Under the pieces are notes generated by a model. That model saw only the letters and a list, made by a program, of their open reading frames with translations. It did no database searches and was not told the origin of the DNA. Shown here piece after piece: positions 47,401 to 62,400 of a stretch of 64,000 nucleotides of DNA. Location of the stretch: assembly GCA_020796225.1 (NCBI GenBank), contig CM036758.1:67531274-67595273 (forward strand). The letters are read 5' to 3'. This DNA is from Arion vulgaris. Taxonomy: Eukaryota > Mollusca > Gastropoda > Stylommatophora > Arionidae. The translations under genes and the position numbers were made by a program. Position 1 is the first letter of the stretch; each line of letters starts with the position of its first letter.

Positions 47401-50400
47401 TATCATCCGTCTCTGTTAGGACTAGGAACTCAGTCTCACCTACACTGCGATCAAGGATCTTTGGAAAAATACCTTGAATGCTCCATGAGGAAGTGAACCG
47501 AGTACCTTTGGATTGAAAGGCGAGCACCTAACCTCTATGCCACAGAGACACCAACACACTCTTTCAGTCCAATAATATATTCACTGTGTCATCCCATACA
47601 TTGAACATAACTCAACAATTTGAGCACCAGTGCTCTAGAGAACAGAATTGTCAGAAAAGAGAATGTCTCACAGAACAGTGTATTCAAATGAAAAGTCAAC
47701 AGAACAAATGATATATTAGAAAGAAATAATGAAACAATCTGATCTATATATTAAAGTATATACCAGGTTGAACCAAACATACTAATGAATCTGTATAATA
47801 GGTTGAACCAAACATACTAATGAATCTGTATAATAGGTTGAACCAAACATACTAATGAATCTGTATAATAGGTTGAACCAAACATACTAATTAATCTGTA
47901 TAATAGGTTGAACCAAACATACTAATTAATCTGTATAATAGGTTGAACCAAATATACTAATGAATCTGTATAATAGGTTGAACCAAACATACTAATGAAT
48001 CTGTATAATAGGTTGAACCAAATATACTAATTAATCTGTATAATAGGTTGAACCAAATATACTAATGAATCTGTATAATAGGTTGAACCAAATATACTAA
48101 TGAATCTGTATAATAGGTTGAACCAAACATACTAATGAATCTGTATAATAGGTTGAACCAAACATACTAATGAATCTGTATAATAGGTTGAACCAAACAT
48201 ACTAATGAATCTGTATAATAGGTTGAACCAAATATACTAATTAATCTGTATAATAGGTTGAACCAAATATACTAATTAATCTGTATAATAGGTTGAACCA
48301 AATATACTAATGAATCTGTATAATAGGTTGAACCAAATATACTAATGAATCTGTATAATAGGTTGAACCAAATATACTAATTAATCTGTATAATAGGTTG
48401 AACCAAATATACTAATTAATCTGTATAATAGGTTGAACCAAACATACTAATGAATCTGTATAATAGGTTGAACCAAATATACTAATGAATCTGTATAATA
48501 GGTTGAACCAAATATACTAATGAATCTGTATAATAGGTTGAACCAAACATACTAATTAATCTGTATAATAGGTTGAACCAAACATACTAATGAATCTGTA
48601 TAATAGGTTGAACCAAACATACTAATGAATCTGTATAATAGGTTGAACCAAATATACTAATTAATCTGTATAATAGGTTGAACCAAATATACTAATTAAT
48701 CTGTATAATAGGTTGAACCAAATATACTAATGAATCTGTATAATAGGTTGAACCAAATATACTAATGAATCTGTATAATAGGTTGAACCAAATATACTAA
48801 TGAATCTGTATAATAGGTTGAACCAAATATACTAATTAATCTGTATAATAGGTTGAACCAAACATACTAATGAATCTGTATAATAGGTTGAACCAAATAT
48901 ACTAATGAATCTGTATAATAGGTTGAACCAAATATACTAATGAATCTGTATAATAGGTTGAACCAAACATACTAATTAATCTGTATAATAGGTTGAACCA
49001 AACATACTAATGAATCTGTATAATAGGTTGAACCAAACATACTAATGAATCTGTATAATAGGTTGAACCAAACATACTAATGAATCTGTATAATAGGTTG
49101 AACCAAACATACTAATGAATCTGTATAATAGGTTGAACCAAATATACTAATTAATCTGTATAATAGGTTGAACCAAATATACTAATTAATCTGTATAATA
49201 GGTTGAACCAAATATACTAATGAATCTGTATAATAGGTTGAACCAAATATACTAATTAATCTGTATAATAGGTTGAACCAAACATACTAATGAATCTGTA
49301 TAATAGGTTGAACCAAATATACTAATTAATCTGTATAATAGGTTGAACCAAATATACTAATGAATCTGTATAATAGGTTGAACCAAATATACTAATGAAT
49401 CTGTATAATAGGTTGAACCAAACATACTAATGAATCTGTATAATAGGTTGAACCAAACATACTAATGAATCTGTATAATAGGTTGAACCAAACATACTAA
49501 TGAATCTGTATAATAGGTTGAACCAAATATACTAATTAATCTGTATAATAGGTTGAACCAAATATACTAATGAATCTGTATAATAGGTTGAACCAAATAT
49601 ACTAATGAATCTGTATAATAGGTTGAACCAAATATACTAATGAATCTGTATAATAGGTTGAACCAAACATACTAATGAATCTGTATAATAGGTTGAACCA
49701 AACATACTAATGAATCTGTATAATAGGTTGAACCAAATATACTAATGAATCTGTATAATAGGTTGAACCAAATATACTAATGAATCTGTATAATAGGTTG
49801 AACCAAACATACTAATTAATCTGTATAATAGGTTGAACCAAACATACTAATGAATCTGTATAATAGGTTGAACCAAACATACTAATGAATCTGTATAATA
49901 GGTTGAACCAAATATACTAATTAATCTGTATAATAGGTTGAACCAAACATACTAATGAATCTGTATAATAGGTTGAACCAAATATACTAATTAATCTGTA
50001 TAATAGGTTGAACCAAATATACTAATTAATCTGTATAATAGGTTGAACCAAATATACTAATGAATCTGTATAATAGGTTGAACCAAATATACTAATTAAT
50101 CTGTATAATAGGTTGAACCAAATATACTAATGAATCTGTATAATAGGTTGAACCAAACATACTAATGAATCTGTATAATAGGTTGAACCAAATATACTAA
50201 TGAATCTGTATAATAGGTTGAACCAAATATACTAATTAATCTGTATAATAGGTTGAACCAAACATACTAATGAATCTGTATAATAGGTTGAACCAAACAT
50301 ACTAATGAATCTGTATAACAGGTTGAACCAAATATACTAATGAATCTGTATAATAGGTTGAACCAAATATACTAATTAATCTGTATAATAGGTTGAACCA

Positions 50401-53400
50401 AACATACTAATGAATCTGTATAATAGGTTGAACCAAATATACTAATTAATCTGTATAATAGGTTGAACCAAACATACTAATGAATCTGTATAATAGGTTG
50501 AACCAAACATACTAATGAATCTGTATAATAGGTTGAACCAAATATACTAATTAATCTGTATAATAGGTTGAACCAAATATACTAATGAATCTGTATAATA
50601 GGTTGAACCAAATATACTAATTAATCTGTATAATAGGTTGAACCAAACATACTAATTAATCTGTATAATAGGTTGAACCAAACATACTAATTAATCTGTA
50701 TAATAGGTTGAACCAAATATACTAATGAATCTGTATAATAGGTTGAACCAAATATACTAATTAATCTGTATAATAGGTTGAACCAAATATACTAATTAAT
50801 CTGTATAATAGGTTGAACCAAATATACTAATGAATCTGTATAATAGGTTGAACCAAATATACTAATGAATCTGTATAACAGGTTGAACCAAACATACTAA
50901 TGAATCTGTATAATAGGTTGAACCAAACATACTAATGAATCTGTATAACAGGTTGAACCAAATATACTAATGAATCTGTATAATAGGTTGAACCAAATAT
51001 ACTAATGAATCTGTATAATAGGTTGAACCAAATATACTAATGAATCTGTATAATAGGTTGAACCAAACATACTAATTAATCTGTATAATAGGTTGAACTA
51101 ATAAAATGTATAATATGCTGGTCTGAACAAACATAAGAATCTGTAAAATAAATTGAACTAAACAAACATATAAATCTATATACCAGATGGAATAGAAGAA
51201 ATATATAAATCTATATACCAGATGGAATAGAATACATAAATCTATATACCAGATGGAATAGAATATATAAATCTATACACCAGATGAAATAGAATATATA
51301 AATCTATATACCAGATGGAATAGAATATATAAATCTATACACCAGATGGAATAGAAGAACATATAAATCTATACACCAGATGGAATAGAAAAAAATATAT
51401 AAATCTAAAAATTGAACAAATTCAAGCAAGTAACTGAACTTACTACATGAGTTAGCTCAAAGAACAAAATTAACAGCACAAACTCTAAGTGACCCATCAT
51501 ATTTCTCCTGATGTTAGCATATCAAGATTTCACTTACCAAAGCAAGACCAAAAACATCAATAGCTGTTGATGCCTCTCTCAGATCTATCTCTGACATAAT
51601 TTCAGTTTCTGAAAATATTAAAGTATTCAGTTTTTTAATTAATATTACAAAATTTGCATCAGGAGGGGCTATCTTCTTCCCCCCATTCAACTCCCAGCGG
51701 AACACAGGTCTTCAACAAACTTCTTCCAGCTCTTCCTCTCTCTTGCCATCCCTTCCAACTCTTTCCATGTCTCACCTATCAATATCAGCCTCCAGCTTTC
51801 TTCTCCAGGTCTGTCTAGGCCTTCCCCTACTCCTCTGTCCCTGCGGGTTCCAAAACAGTGCCTGTCTTGTAATGCTCAGGTCGGTCTTCTCAATGTATGT
51901 CCTATCCATCGTCAGCGTCTATTCCTGAGCTCTTTCTCCACTCATACTTGCTTAGTTCCTATCCCTGTTTGTTGAAGTTATTTTGGCTTATTTTTTCTAC
52001 GGTGTGAGGTAGCCAGCCCCACGCTCAACCCTTTTAGTCGCCTTTACAACATGCCTGGCGGGTAGACATTACTGCATTTTTCCTCCCCTTACGAGCCCCG
52101 GCAGCACACAGATGTGGGGCTATCTTGGATTGATGTAAAGTGTCTTTCGCTCCAAGTTAAACACACTCCTCACTCTGCCCCACAGATATCCAGTTCTAAT
52201 TGTACAATATGTAATTCCAAAATTATTAAACTGATGTATAGATTCAACATTCATTTTAGTATCCACATCAAACATGCGGTCGCCAAGAGACCAAAGAACA
52301 TCCCTTTCATCTATCCTCAACTCTCTGATGATCAATGCTGTGGATGCAAGCTTGTCTGCTGTCTCATTGCTGTGAATACCTGTAGACCCGGGACAGTACA
52401 TTCATGTAAACCCCAGGAGGTTGGAAGCCTTGATAAACAATATCCACTCATACTACAACCTGTTATTTTTAGATCTTTCATAGCATCAACTGAAAGTCAA
52501 ATCTTCTACTGCAAATCTCTGATCATGGGCTTAACTCACTGTGGACCACAAACTGGGCAGACAGCTTCAGATCTGTCAAGTTTCCCCAAAGCTTAGTTTT
52601 CAGGTCAACTGGGTGTGACCACATGAGGCTTCTCAGCTAAACGAGGAGAAGACAGTTTTGAAGGACAAGTGTCAGTGTCTGTTCTGCATGCCAACACTCG
52701 CAGAGAACCGTAGGACTTATTCTGTCTGAGTTCTGCAGTGCCTGGTTTAAAAGTTAATTGCATATCCTTTACAGGATTTTGCGAATCAACCCAAGCTTTT
52801 TAACAGTGTTGTGATTTTTCTAAGCATTATTACGTTCAGTAGTTTGCCATTGCTTTCTGAAGGGGTGGTGCCATCGTCCTTTTGTTAAAATCCACGCGAA
52901 ACAATTTGCAACCAAACTATCCTGGCGTGATTCGAACTCAGAACGTCGAGGTTAATAGACCGAGTCACTAACCCCTAGGCCACAGACCCCCCCACAGTGC
53001 CTGGTACGTAGGCAAAATACAATGACCTGAGAGTTGAATATTACTTACTTACTTAATCCCGTCATGCCTAGTGACACATGGGGCTTCAGAAAGGACTTTC
53101 CATGCTCTCTTGTCCCGTGCAACCTTCAGCGCAGATCCCCACGTCAGAGATGCGGTGTCCAGTTCCTCTTCCATCATGCGCCTCCATGTTGTCCGTGGTC
53201 TGCCTTTCTTTCTCTTTCCATCTGGTGTCCAAGTGAGGGCTATCCTTGCAGGCATTTCTTGTCTCATTCTCATAACATGTCCGAGCCATTTCCATCTTCT
53301 CTTTTGAGTATGTCATTCATTGCCTCTTGTCTTGTGTCTTGGAGTAGTTGGTTATTGGATATTTTTACTGGCCAAAAGATTCCCAAGATTCTGCGAAGAC

Positions 53401-56400
53401 AAGAGTGGTGGAAAACTGACAGCCTGCTAGTATCTCCTTTGGTCATCCTCCAACACTCCGATCCGTAGAGCAAAACTGGCAAAACAATGCTTTTATAGAG
53501 TTTAAGCTTTGTGGTCCTATTGTAGATTTTGGACTTCCATACTGGTTTCATTCTGGCAAAGCGGTTCTGGCCTTACTTAGACGTGATTTTATATCTTCCT
53601 CTGTGCCACCATTTAGTGTCAGTACGCTACCAAGATATGAGAGTTGAATATAGTAATGACTTTACTAAATCGAGTCCTAGAGAACCATTAAATGGCAACA
53701 GTAACGGCCTCGTCTTTGATTTATAGTTTTATTGCATGCAGTCTTGCTCCATGTTTAAGTCAAGTAATAGTGATCAATCTACAACACTAACCAGACTGCA
53801 AGAACTCCAAGTCAAATATGGTGTAGCTAGACAAGAGCACTATGCTGGTAGCCAAAGAAGAATAGTAAACCAATAAAGAACCGGTGTCGTTAGTTGTCAC
53901 ACGCTGAGAGACATACTGAGGAGATCGGAGCACTTATAGACTAATTGGTTCAATGTACAGTGATGATGATCCAATGACTAAACTAAACCAGTCTTCCTCA
54001 TTATGAATCCTGTGGATAAAGGTTCATTATGTATAATAAATATAAGTACTTAAAAACATCATATTCTCTCGCATGTTGAAATAATAGCATATGTACATAA
54101 CCAATTGAGCATTTCAGGTGGAGTTCCTCTTCCACAACAACTGTTCTAGAAAGATAAAGATACTGAAAGAATCAGTATTGCACAGAAAAAAACATCCATA
54201 ATTTAGTATTTACAACAAAATAAGAGAACAAACATTCATAATTTACAACAAAATAAGAAAACAAACATCCATAATTTACAACAAAATAAGAAAACAAACA
54301 TTCATAATTTACAACAAAATAAGAAAACAAACATCCATAATTTACAACAAAATAACAGAACAAACATCCATAATTTACAACAAAATAACAGAACAAACAT
54401 TCATAATTTACATCAAAAGAACAGAACAAACATCTATAATTTACAACAAAATAAGAAAACAAACATTCATAATTTACAACAAAATAAGAAAACAAACATC
54501 CATAATTTACAACAAAATAAGAAAACAAACATCCATAATTTACAACAAAATAACAGAACAAACATTCATAATTTACAACAAAATAACAGAACAAACATTC
54601 ATAATTTACAACAAAAAACATTAAAATTTACATCAATAATTACAACAAAGCATCTATAATTTACAACAAAATAACAGAACAAACATTCATAATTTACAAC
54701 AAAAGAAACATCTATAATTTACAACAAAATAACAGAACAAACATAAAACACAATTTAATCTAATAAGATTCTCATGGTAACTAAAAACTACAAGCAAAAT
54801 ATTCTGTGACTAAAGGGTTTAAAACCAAAGGATTGACTTCACTGTGCTGGGTTTTACCTCATTTATTTTTCTGAATGTAGTCTAAAAGATTTGCAGGTTA
54901 ATTCAACTTATTTGAGGTCCAGATGTGTATTTAATGAGATATGAGCCCTCGAAGTTGATATAAATATAAAACATAAAATTAATAATTACAAAATTCTAAA
55001 ACTCTAAGCCACAGAATTTTAAACTACATATAGTTTCTCAGCATGGTTAAGTGACCAGAACCAATCAGAAAGCAATGGCAAACTACTGATTGTATGTTGC
55101 CAAGAACTTGATGCAGAACATGAAATTGTCACATCAAGCGTCACGATGGCCTGGAAAGAACAATACTAGAGGGCAGGGTCCCAGGACGCAGAGGCAGACC
55201 AAGAAGAAGATGGCTACAAGATATTAAAGAAACCATGAACATGACCATCGACGAAGTGGGTTAACTGGCAAGAGACAGAGTGAATTTCAGATGTGCTGCA
55301 AAGAGAGCAAGTCCTATAAAGGATACGCACCTTGATGATGATAGTTTCTCGCTGGACTACCAGAATTTCATGCAAATCACAACTTGTCATAAATTTTTAG
55401 TCAAATGAAAATCAATAAAGAAATAATTTTGTTGAACAAAAAAAACCCTTTTCTAAATGCCTAAACACGAGCGAAGCAGCTTACAATCTCAACTACAAGC
55501 ATATATTTGATCTATATATATGATCTAAGTATATGAAAGAAATTATATGTTTGTGATATATATATACCCATGATCATCATTTTTGAATAAAATCACATTT
55601 GTAAAAGTTATAAGCATAAGCAAAAAGCAGTATAAAATTCCTAGCACAGCAAAGCTTTGATTATCCATTAGGGCTGTGACGGATAACCAGATAGATGGAT
55701 AACAGAACTCTCTTAATATATATAAGTGATTTTACTGTGGGCTTGGGATGAAAATCCGTTAAAAGTGAATAATATAGGGTGTTCAAGATAAAAAAAAAGG
55801 CTTGTCAAGGGAGCCAATCTGGCATATATTTATGAAAATGTGAAGATTCAAATATGACGTAGTATATGTCAAGTGAGCGAGTCTTTTTTGTGATGTGTGT
55901 AATTATGCATGATGCGTGAAGGTGTTATGAACCAATGTGACGTAGGGCGAGTTACTCAGAACCGGTTTAAATAGTAAATAGACAAAACGCAATGCATAAC
56001 TGGCAAATTTGTATTTGCCAATCGAGCTACTTTTATCTTGAACACTCTGTACATAGATATTAATATTACAAAACAATCAATATAAACTTCAATATAAGAG
56101 TAGAAATGTACAAAAATGTATTGTAATACTTCTTCTTCTGCGTTCTCACTAGATTGGGATCTCGGATTCTCTAATGAAGGCAGCCATCTGCCTCAGATTA
56201 TCAGCCACGCCATACAGTGGCCCATAAGCGGGCCACCTCTTTCTTCCCAAGTCTGCATACTGGGGGCAGTTCTGTATTATATAATTCCTATGATTTCTGC
56301 TTCCCCGTCTGTGCCGACCTCTTCCCGCAGTAAGTTTTGGCCACCCTCGTGATGGTAGGTCGGACATTCTTACTGCGTGGCTAAATCGCAGAGGCAGATT

Positions 56401-59400
56401 GGCGACCGTAGAATCCGTTATTCAATTCCTCATTATGAGGAGTCGTTGCACCATGTTATGCGTTTTATGGTCTGGTGCATCCGTTATTTGCAAGCATTTG
56501 TTCCGGGTTAGCATTCCCTAGCGGACACATGCATCCGATTTCATCCAAACCTCCTTAGTAGCCTCTTACAACATGCACGGCAAGTAACAGTGGTTCTATT
56601 CTTTACACCCCAAATTTGAGCCCGGTAACCACTCGGGCATATTGTAATACTATAAACCTACGTTGCTTTAAAATAATCTGTCATCTCCTTCTGTGTCTTT
56701 GAGGTTCCAGCTTTCTGCGCTGTGATGTTCCGTATCTTACACAGAAGGAGGATCTGTGTTGCATTTGCCTTCTCTTGCATTTCAAACTAGTCGATCACCC
56801 GAGTGGTTACCGGGGACCAAATTTGTGGTGTAAAAATAGAACCACTGATACCTGTCACGTATGTCGTAAGAGGCAACTAAGGAGGTTTGGCTGAAATCGG
56901 ATGCACATGCCCTAAATGTGTAGAAGTCTATGCGTTTAGGGGCCTACCAAACCAATGTGCAACGTATACACTTCTTGGCAAAGATCAAGCGTATCACAAA
57001 GAGTGATTAAGATTGGTTGTAAAGAACGAATGCAAAGAAGAAGAAACTTGTCGAAGCACATTGATAAAATTGTTTCTGCATCCGAGTGGCTGGTTGTTAG
57101 TTTTTGATTAAGAACTGATCCTTCACCGTCATCAATTTCTTCTTTCTCAATGGTAGTCACACTAGAAACAATTTCATCATCGTTCAACATTTCAAAGCCT
57201 CCAATCATTTTGTCACATTTCAACCAATCTGTTACTTCTTCTGCTGTAATGTTTTCAATGTTTAGTCCTACATTGATGCACAATTTCATCAACACTAACA
57301 GTCTCAGTTCTTTCAGTTTCATCAATAGGTTACAGCATTTTTTTAGACGATGGCGATAACAGAAGCTGACGGTTAAACGAGTGACGGCTAATCAAAGTCT
57401 TACTGTATAAGTATATATATGATCTAAGTATCTGCTAATCAAAGTTTTACGGTATAAGTATATATATGATCTATATATATGATCTAAGTATCTGAATTCT
57501 CCTTCTTTGAAAGCTCCATATCGACCACTTGTTAACCACTCTGTGTGATTTGTATGTGATCTGAGCCTGAGAGCGACTGTACGTTGTGCCAGTTATGCGC
57601 CTATAAGTAGGCCAGCACATCCGATTTCTGCAATGCTTTTTTTTACTAGGGTAGCTTCTCTAGGTCCTACATCATTCGCCTCTTACGACATGCCTTGTAG
57701 GTCGCAGTAGTACTATTCTTTGCTTCCCTTGAGGGCCCCGGCACCACAAAGCCAAGTATTTGAATGAAAGCATATGTTTGTACCATACTCATGATCTACA
57801 TACACTAATGTTTCTCAGTAAATTATAACTTTCAATATTTCAAAATAATAAACCATAAAAAAAGTAAATAATCTTTTCAAATAAAGAAACCCTTTTGATA
57901 CCCTGTGGTATATAGGTTAATACAGTGTTAGGTCCGTATTTTCATTGACCTGTCGGCACACGATGGGTGATGTGGTCAAGATCACGCCAGCCACCTTTAC
58001 TTCCCAATGATTTTCCTGGTACCCAATTAAAGCTTACTCAGAGCCGTTACGGTCCGAAAAATTCCAAGCCTATTTGTGATATTAAACCTGGATCACTAGC
58101 CCAAGAAGCGAGTTCACTAACAACTACGCTACTGCGATTCTCAATTTTTTCAAATATTTCTCAAAATAATAATAAACTATAATACAAAATATACATATTT
58201 TATTTTTTTACATATTTAAAGAAAAAATACCAGAATACAGTAAAAGTATCAGAAAATATATTTTTCCAAAATAATAAACCAGAATACATTAAGTAATTCT
58301 TTTATTAATAAAAATAAAAAAAAAATATAGTAAACAAAACATGTCGACCTCAATCAACACACCATGTAATGTTTCTGAAATTAGAGACAAGATAGCCACT
58401 CTCATCAACTCACTTTGGTTTATGAACTGGTAGAAGCTGTTCATCATATGGTGTATGCAGTGCGTTGTTAGATTTGCTCTCTAATGATGAAAGGGTAGGA
58501 TCCTCAACTGAGACATCTATAGAGTCTGTCACCACTTTACTACTGATAGCATTAGTGAGGTTAGCAAAGCTAGACAACTACAACAACACACACAAAATGT
58601 AAGCAAAATATATATCTGCTAGACAATAATTATACATCAATAATCATATACTTAACACTGAGAGATCACCCAGTGCACAGACATCAACAATATCAATGAG
58701 GAAATTAACAGGATATGTTATGTTATGCAATCAACCTGTTGTTAGAAACCGCAAAGCAGAATGAATTTTCACTCTTTTCTTGTGCAGGCGTTTCTATAAA
58801 TCTTTTTCCTACACAGAAGACTCACAAACTCTCGGAGGTGTGCAGTGCAGGGAGGGAACCCGGGCGATCTCTGTGACATGAAGATAAGGTGTTTGTCTCT
58901 GGATCCAAAGGTACTAGGTTTGTTTCCGTGTGAAGCGATCGGGATATTTTTCTATAGATCCCTGATCTTCTTCTTCTTTGTTCGCACGTTATGAATTCAG
59001 GCGTAACCATGGCGCCTGGTGTGGCACTTCTGACTGATTTTTGCATGAAAGCCTGCTTACCGCTTTATTGGCCATACAGGTGGACCTTCTCCAACTTCAG
59101 AGGTGATCTCTGATCTTAATGTAGGTGAGATCAAGTTCCAATTTCTAACGAAGATGGATGATAAAATGTTGGTCCTGTGTTCAAGTTGAGCACGTAGAAG
59201 GACACTTGATAATTGAAAACTAATAAGAGTAGGATGTAAAACAAAAACTAACAAGAGTAGGATGTAAAACAAGAAGCTATCCTAGACACATTCATTAAAA
59301 AGATGTTTTACTATATTAAAATGTTTTACTATATTAAAATGTTTACTATATTAAAATGTTTTACTATGAAGCACATATCAAATCAAATAGAATATGAATT

Positions 59401-62400
59401 AGTAAAAAAACAGGTGCACTAGCAAGCATATATTGAATATTCTAAAACTGGTGAATAATAGTAGACAAAAGTAATTACATAAATAGTAACAATTATCAAA
59501 TGCCTGTATACTAAATGTGCATGCTGCTTCGAATAGGGGAGAGCAGGCAGTGGATTGAACCACTACAAGCATCAGCAATCCACAGAATTACATTCATCAT
59601 CATTCTGAGACACATGAGTGTCGATGGCAATGAGAGAGGACACAGACTAGCTGATTCTGACACCACATCACAGAGTCAGTCAACGGATAGAACTGACATT
59701 CTGAAAGCCCTAATAGAGTGTTGCCACAAAGAGGATTTTCATTTAAACCAATAAACATCAACTTTTTTGATTGAAAGAGTTTGGATTGATGATTAGAGTG
59801 GACAGAAAAGAATAGCACAACAGGTATATGAGTAGGCTCACAATCGAACTGGTACAGTTAGTTACTGGACGCTGTTGGAGAAATTGCGCAGGAGATCAGA
59901 GCACCTATATACATGTTCGGAGTGCAAATGCTGAAATTTGAAACTGAAAAAAAGACACACACACACACACACACATACATATATATAACTGCTGCTGACA
60001 CGGTCATCTTGCCCAATATAGATAGTTTTGCAGAGTTGCAGTCATGGAAGCCAAGTTCTAGAAGGACAAGCTACTTCATGATGATAATATATGTATGACC
60101 TAGGAACAGTCTCTAGTTTTGGTAAACTTTTGTAAAGTATAATTATTAAAAAAGCAAGTTTTACTTGCGTGGTAGTATCCGATCATCATATCTTGGTGGC
60201 GTACGAGGCACCTCTTTGACCCGAGAAGATATTGGTTGTGGAATTGGTTCAATGTCTATAGGTCGTGGATTTTTAGTCTGAAAATCCAAACATCACAACA
60301 ATGAAAATCTGACTTCAATAACATATAGACATACTCTTTCCACTGTCTAGGAAGTGTAGTAGCTCATGGTAATAAGAGGGCATACAAACTTACATAAAAG
60401 GCACTTATATTCTAGGTGTTCTCGATATATTTCTTTTCTTCTTTCTTTTTTGAATCCTGTTTGCCTCACAGCGTCAGATCAAGAAGAGATTTCTAAAACG
60501 GGCCCTTGTGTGCGCTTCGTAGATAGTCTCTTTCGTCGCCTCTGTTATCTCTGAGGTCTATCTTTTGCGTGGCCGGCTTTTGCTTTGTACCCATTGTATC
60601 GGAGCAGCATTGCTCTTTGAGGTGCACTGTCTGTTGGTAATCTGCTTACGAGGCCGAACCATTTAATTATCTCGATATATAAGGGTGACACATTGCAGTT
60701 GATAAGTGAGTCTCTGTTGGATGACGACACAGAAGTTAATAATATAGGGTGTCTCAATGGTGCAGTGGTTATGTGGTTTGTCTGTCACACTGAAGGTTGT
60801 GGGTCCCAGTCTGGATCAAGACATGTGCAATTATCATGAGATCCCTAGGATTGTTGCCGGAGCTAGGGAGTTGGTGCTTTGTGCACTGCTCTTGGCAGAT
60901 GGCATGCCATCTCTGCTGACAGGGACGGAGCCATATGGGGCAACCCGAAACATGAATAAAATTATTTGATTCTACAAGCTGATTTAAATGTTGTTTGCCC
61001 ATCTGCCCAGCGTGTTCGTAGCTCGTTGGACTACGGGTGACTATCCCTCTGTGTGTGCAGGTTCAATTCCGCAGGATGGCAGAAAAAGCCACAGATTCCC
61101 CAGATTTATGGTGTTCGTGGCACTGAACTGAAGGGTTACGATGTCCATGGCACTGAGCCGAAGAGCTGAAAAGCTAAGTGCTTCTGGATCGGAAAAAAAA
61201 TGTTGTTTGTTTGCCTTCGTTCTTATCATATCAACGAGGTTAACCCTTCTTTGTGATTTGTGCTGAGAACATGACTACATTGTGCCTCCATTAGACCTTA
61301 ACAGCATGTAGGACAGGCCCATCTAAATTTTTGGCAGAGCTGATTTAAATAAGACTGCTGATGTAATGAAAAAAGATGATGTCAAGAAACAGATTGTTCA
61401 ATGTGAAAAAATTGATTTAATATAAACTTTTGATTAATTGTTAGCAGCTGTCATACACACAGAAAATTATAAATTGGTGTGAGAGACTTGTGTATTCAGA
61501 GACTTCAGTACACATCCTTCATGAATGTTGTCTCTACAGGGAAAATGTGGAGAAAATATGGCAACCGAGATGAAACAAACAAAAGGCTATATAGTATTGA
61601 GAAAGGTATGAACAAATGTCTTCTTCGAACGCTCCATATTGACCACTTGTGATTTGTATGTAATCTGAGCCTAAGAGCAATTGTATGTTGTGCCAGTTAT
61701 GCGTCTATAAGTAGGCCAGCACATCCGATTTCTGCGATGCTTTTTATTTACTAGGGCAGCTTCCTAGGTCCTACATCAGTCGCCTCTTACGACATGCCTT
61801 GTAGGTTGCAGTGGTACTATTCTTTGCTTCCGTTGCAGGTCCCGGCAACACACAGGCGGTATCAAACAAACAAAAGGCTATATAGTATTGAGAGAGGTAG
61901 GAAACAGACCAACAAACTTTTGAAAGAAATCAATGTGATTATATGAAATTCGCCCGAGTGAATACCGGCCCAAATTTGGCGTGTAAAGAATAGAACCACT
62001 GTTACCTGCCACACTGTTGTAAGAGGCGACTAAGGAGGTTGGGCTGAAATCGGATGCACGTGTGCGGTAGGGAATGCTAACCCGAAACAAATGCTTGCAG
62101 AAAATGGATGCACCAGTCCGTAAGGAGCATAGCATGGTGCAACAACCCCTCACAATGCGGAATGGAATAACGGATTCTACGGTCGCCAATCTGCCTCAGA
62201 GATTTAGCCACGCAGTAAGAATGTCAGACCTACCATCACAAGGGTGGCCAAAATTTACTGCGGGAAGAGGTCGGCAGAAACGGGGAAGCAGATATCATAG
62301 GAATTATATCATACAGAACTGCCCCCAGTGTGCAGACTTGACAAGAAAGAGGTGGCCCATTTACACTAGCGTCCAAGACAAACTGCATGCCGTGGCTGAT

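Larger units (their letters stand above)
55647..57405 (-). mobile_element. Probable pogo/Tigger-like element, interrupted
   Basis: The left end CAGCAAAGCTTTGATTATCC and the reverse complement of the right end (57386-57405), CAGTAAGACTTTGATTAGCC, match at 17 of 20 bases and form inverted termini. Near the right end on the minus strand lies an acidic C-terminal transposase-like peptide. A SINE F and a composite SINE/LINE unit lie inside. The flanking target duplication is not clear. Confidence 0.5.

Noticed and set aside
47764..51100. CRISPR-like array (35-bp repeats)
   Set aside because: No spacers between units; a plain satellite.
54172..54621. 149-codon open frame with repeating FVVNYECLFSY peptide
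   Set aside because: It is produced by a 33-bp minisatellite whose period is a multiple of 3; no promoter, splice context or non-repeat sequence supports a gene.
1340..61100. tRNA genes suggested by good A and B boxes
   Set aside because: The matches are heads of SINE families A to I with long non-tRNA bodies; no acceptor stem closes in the copies examined.
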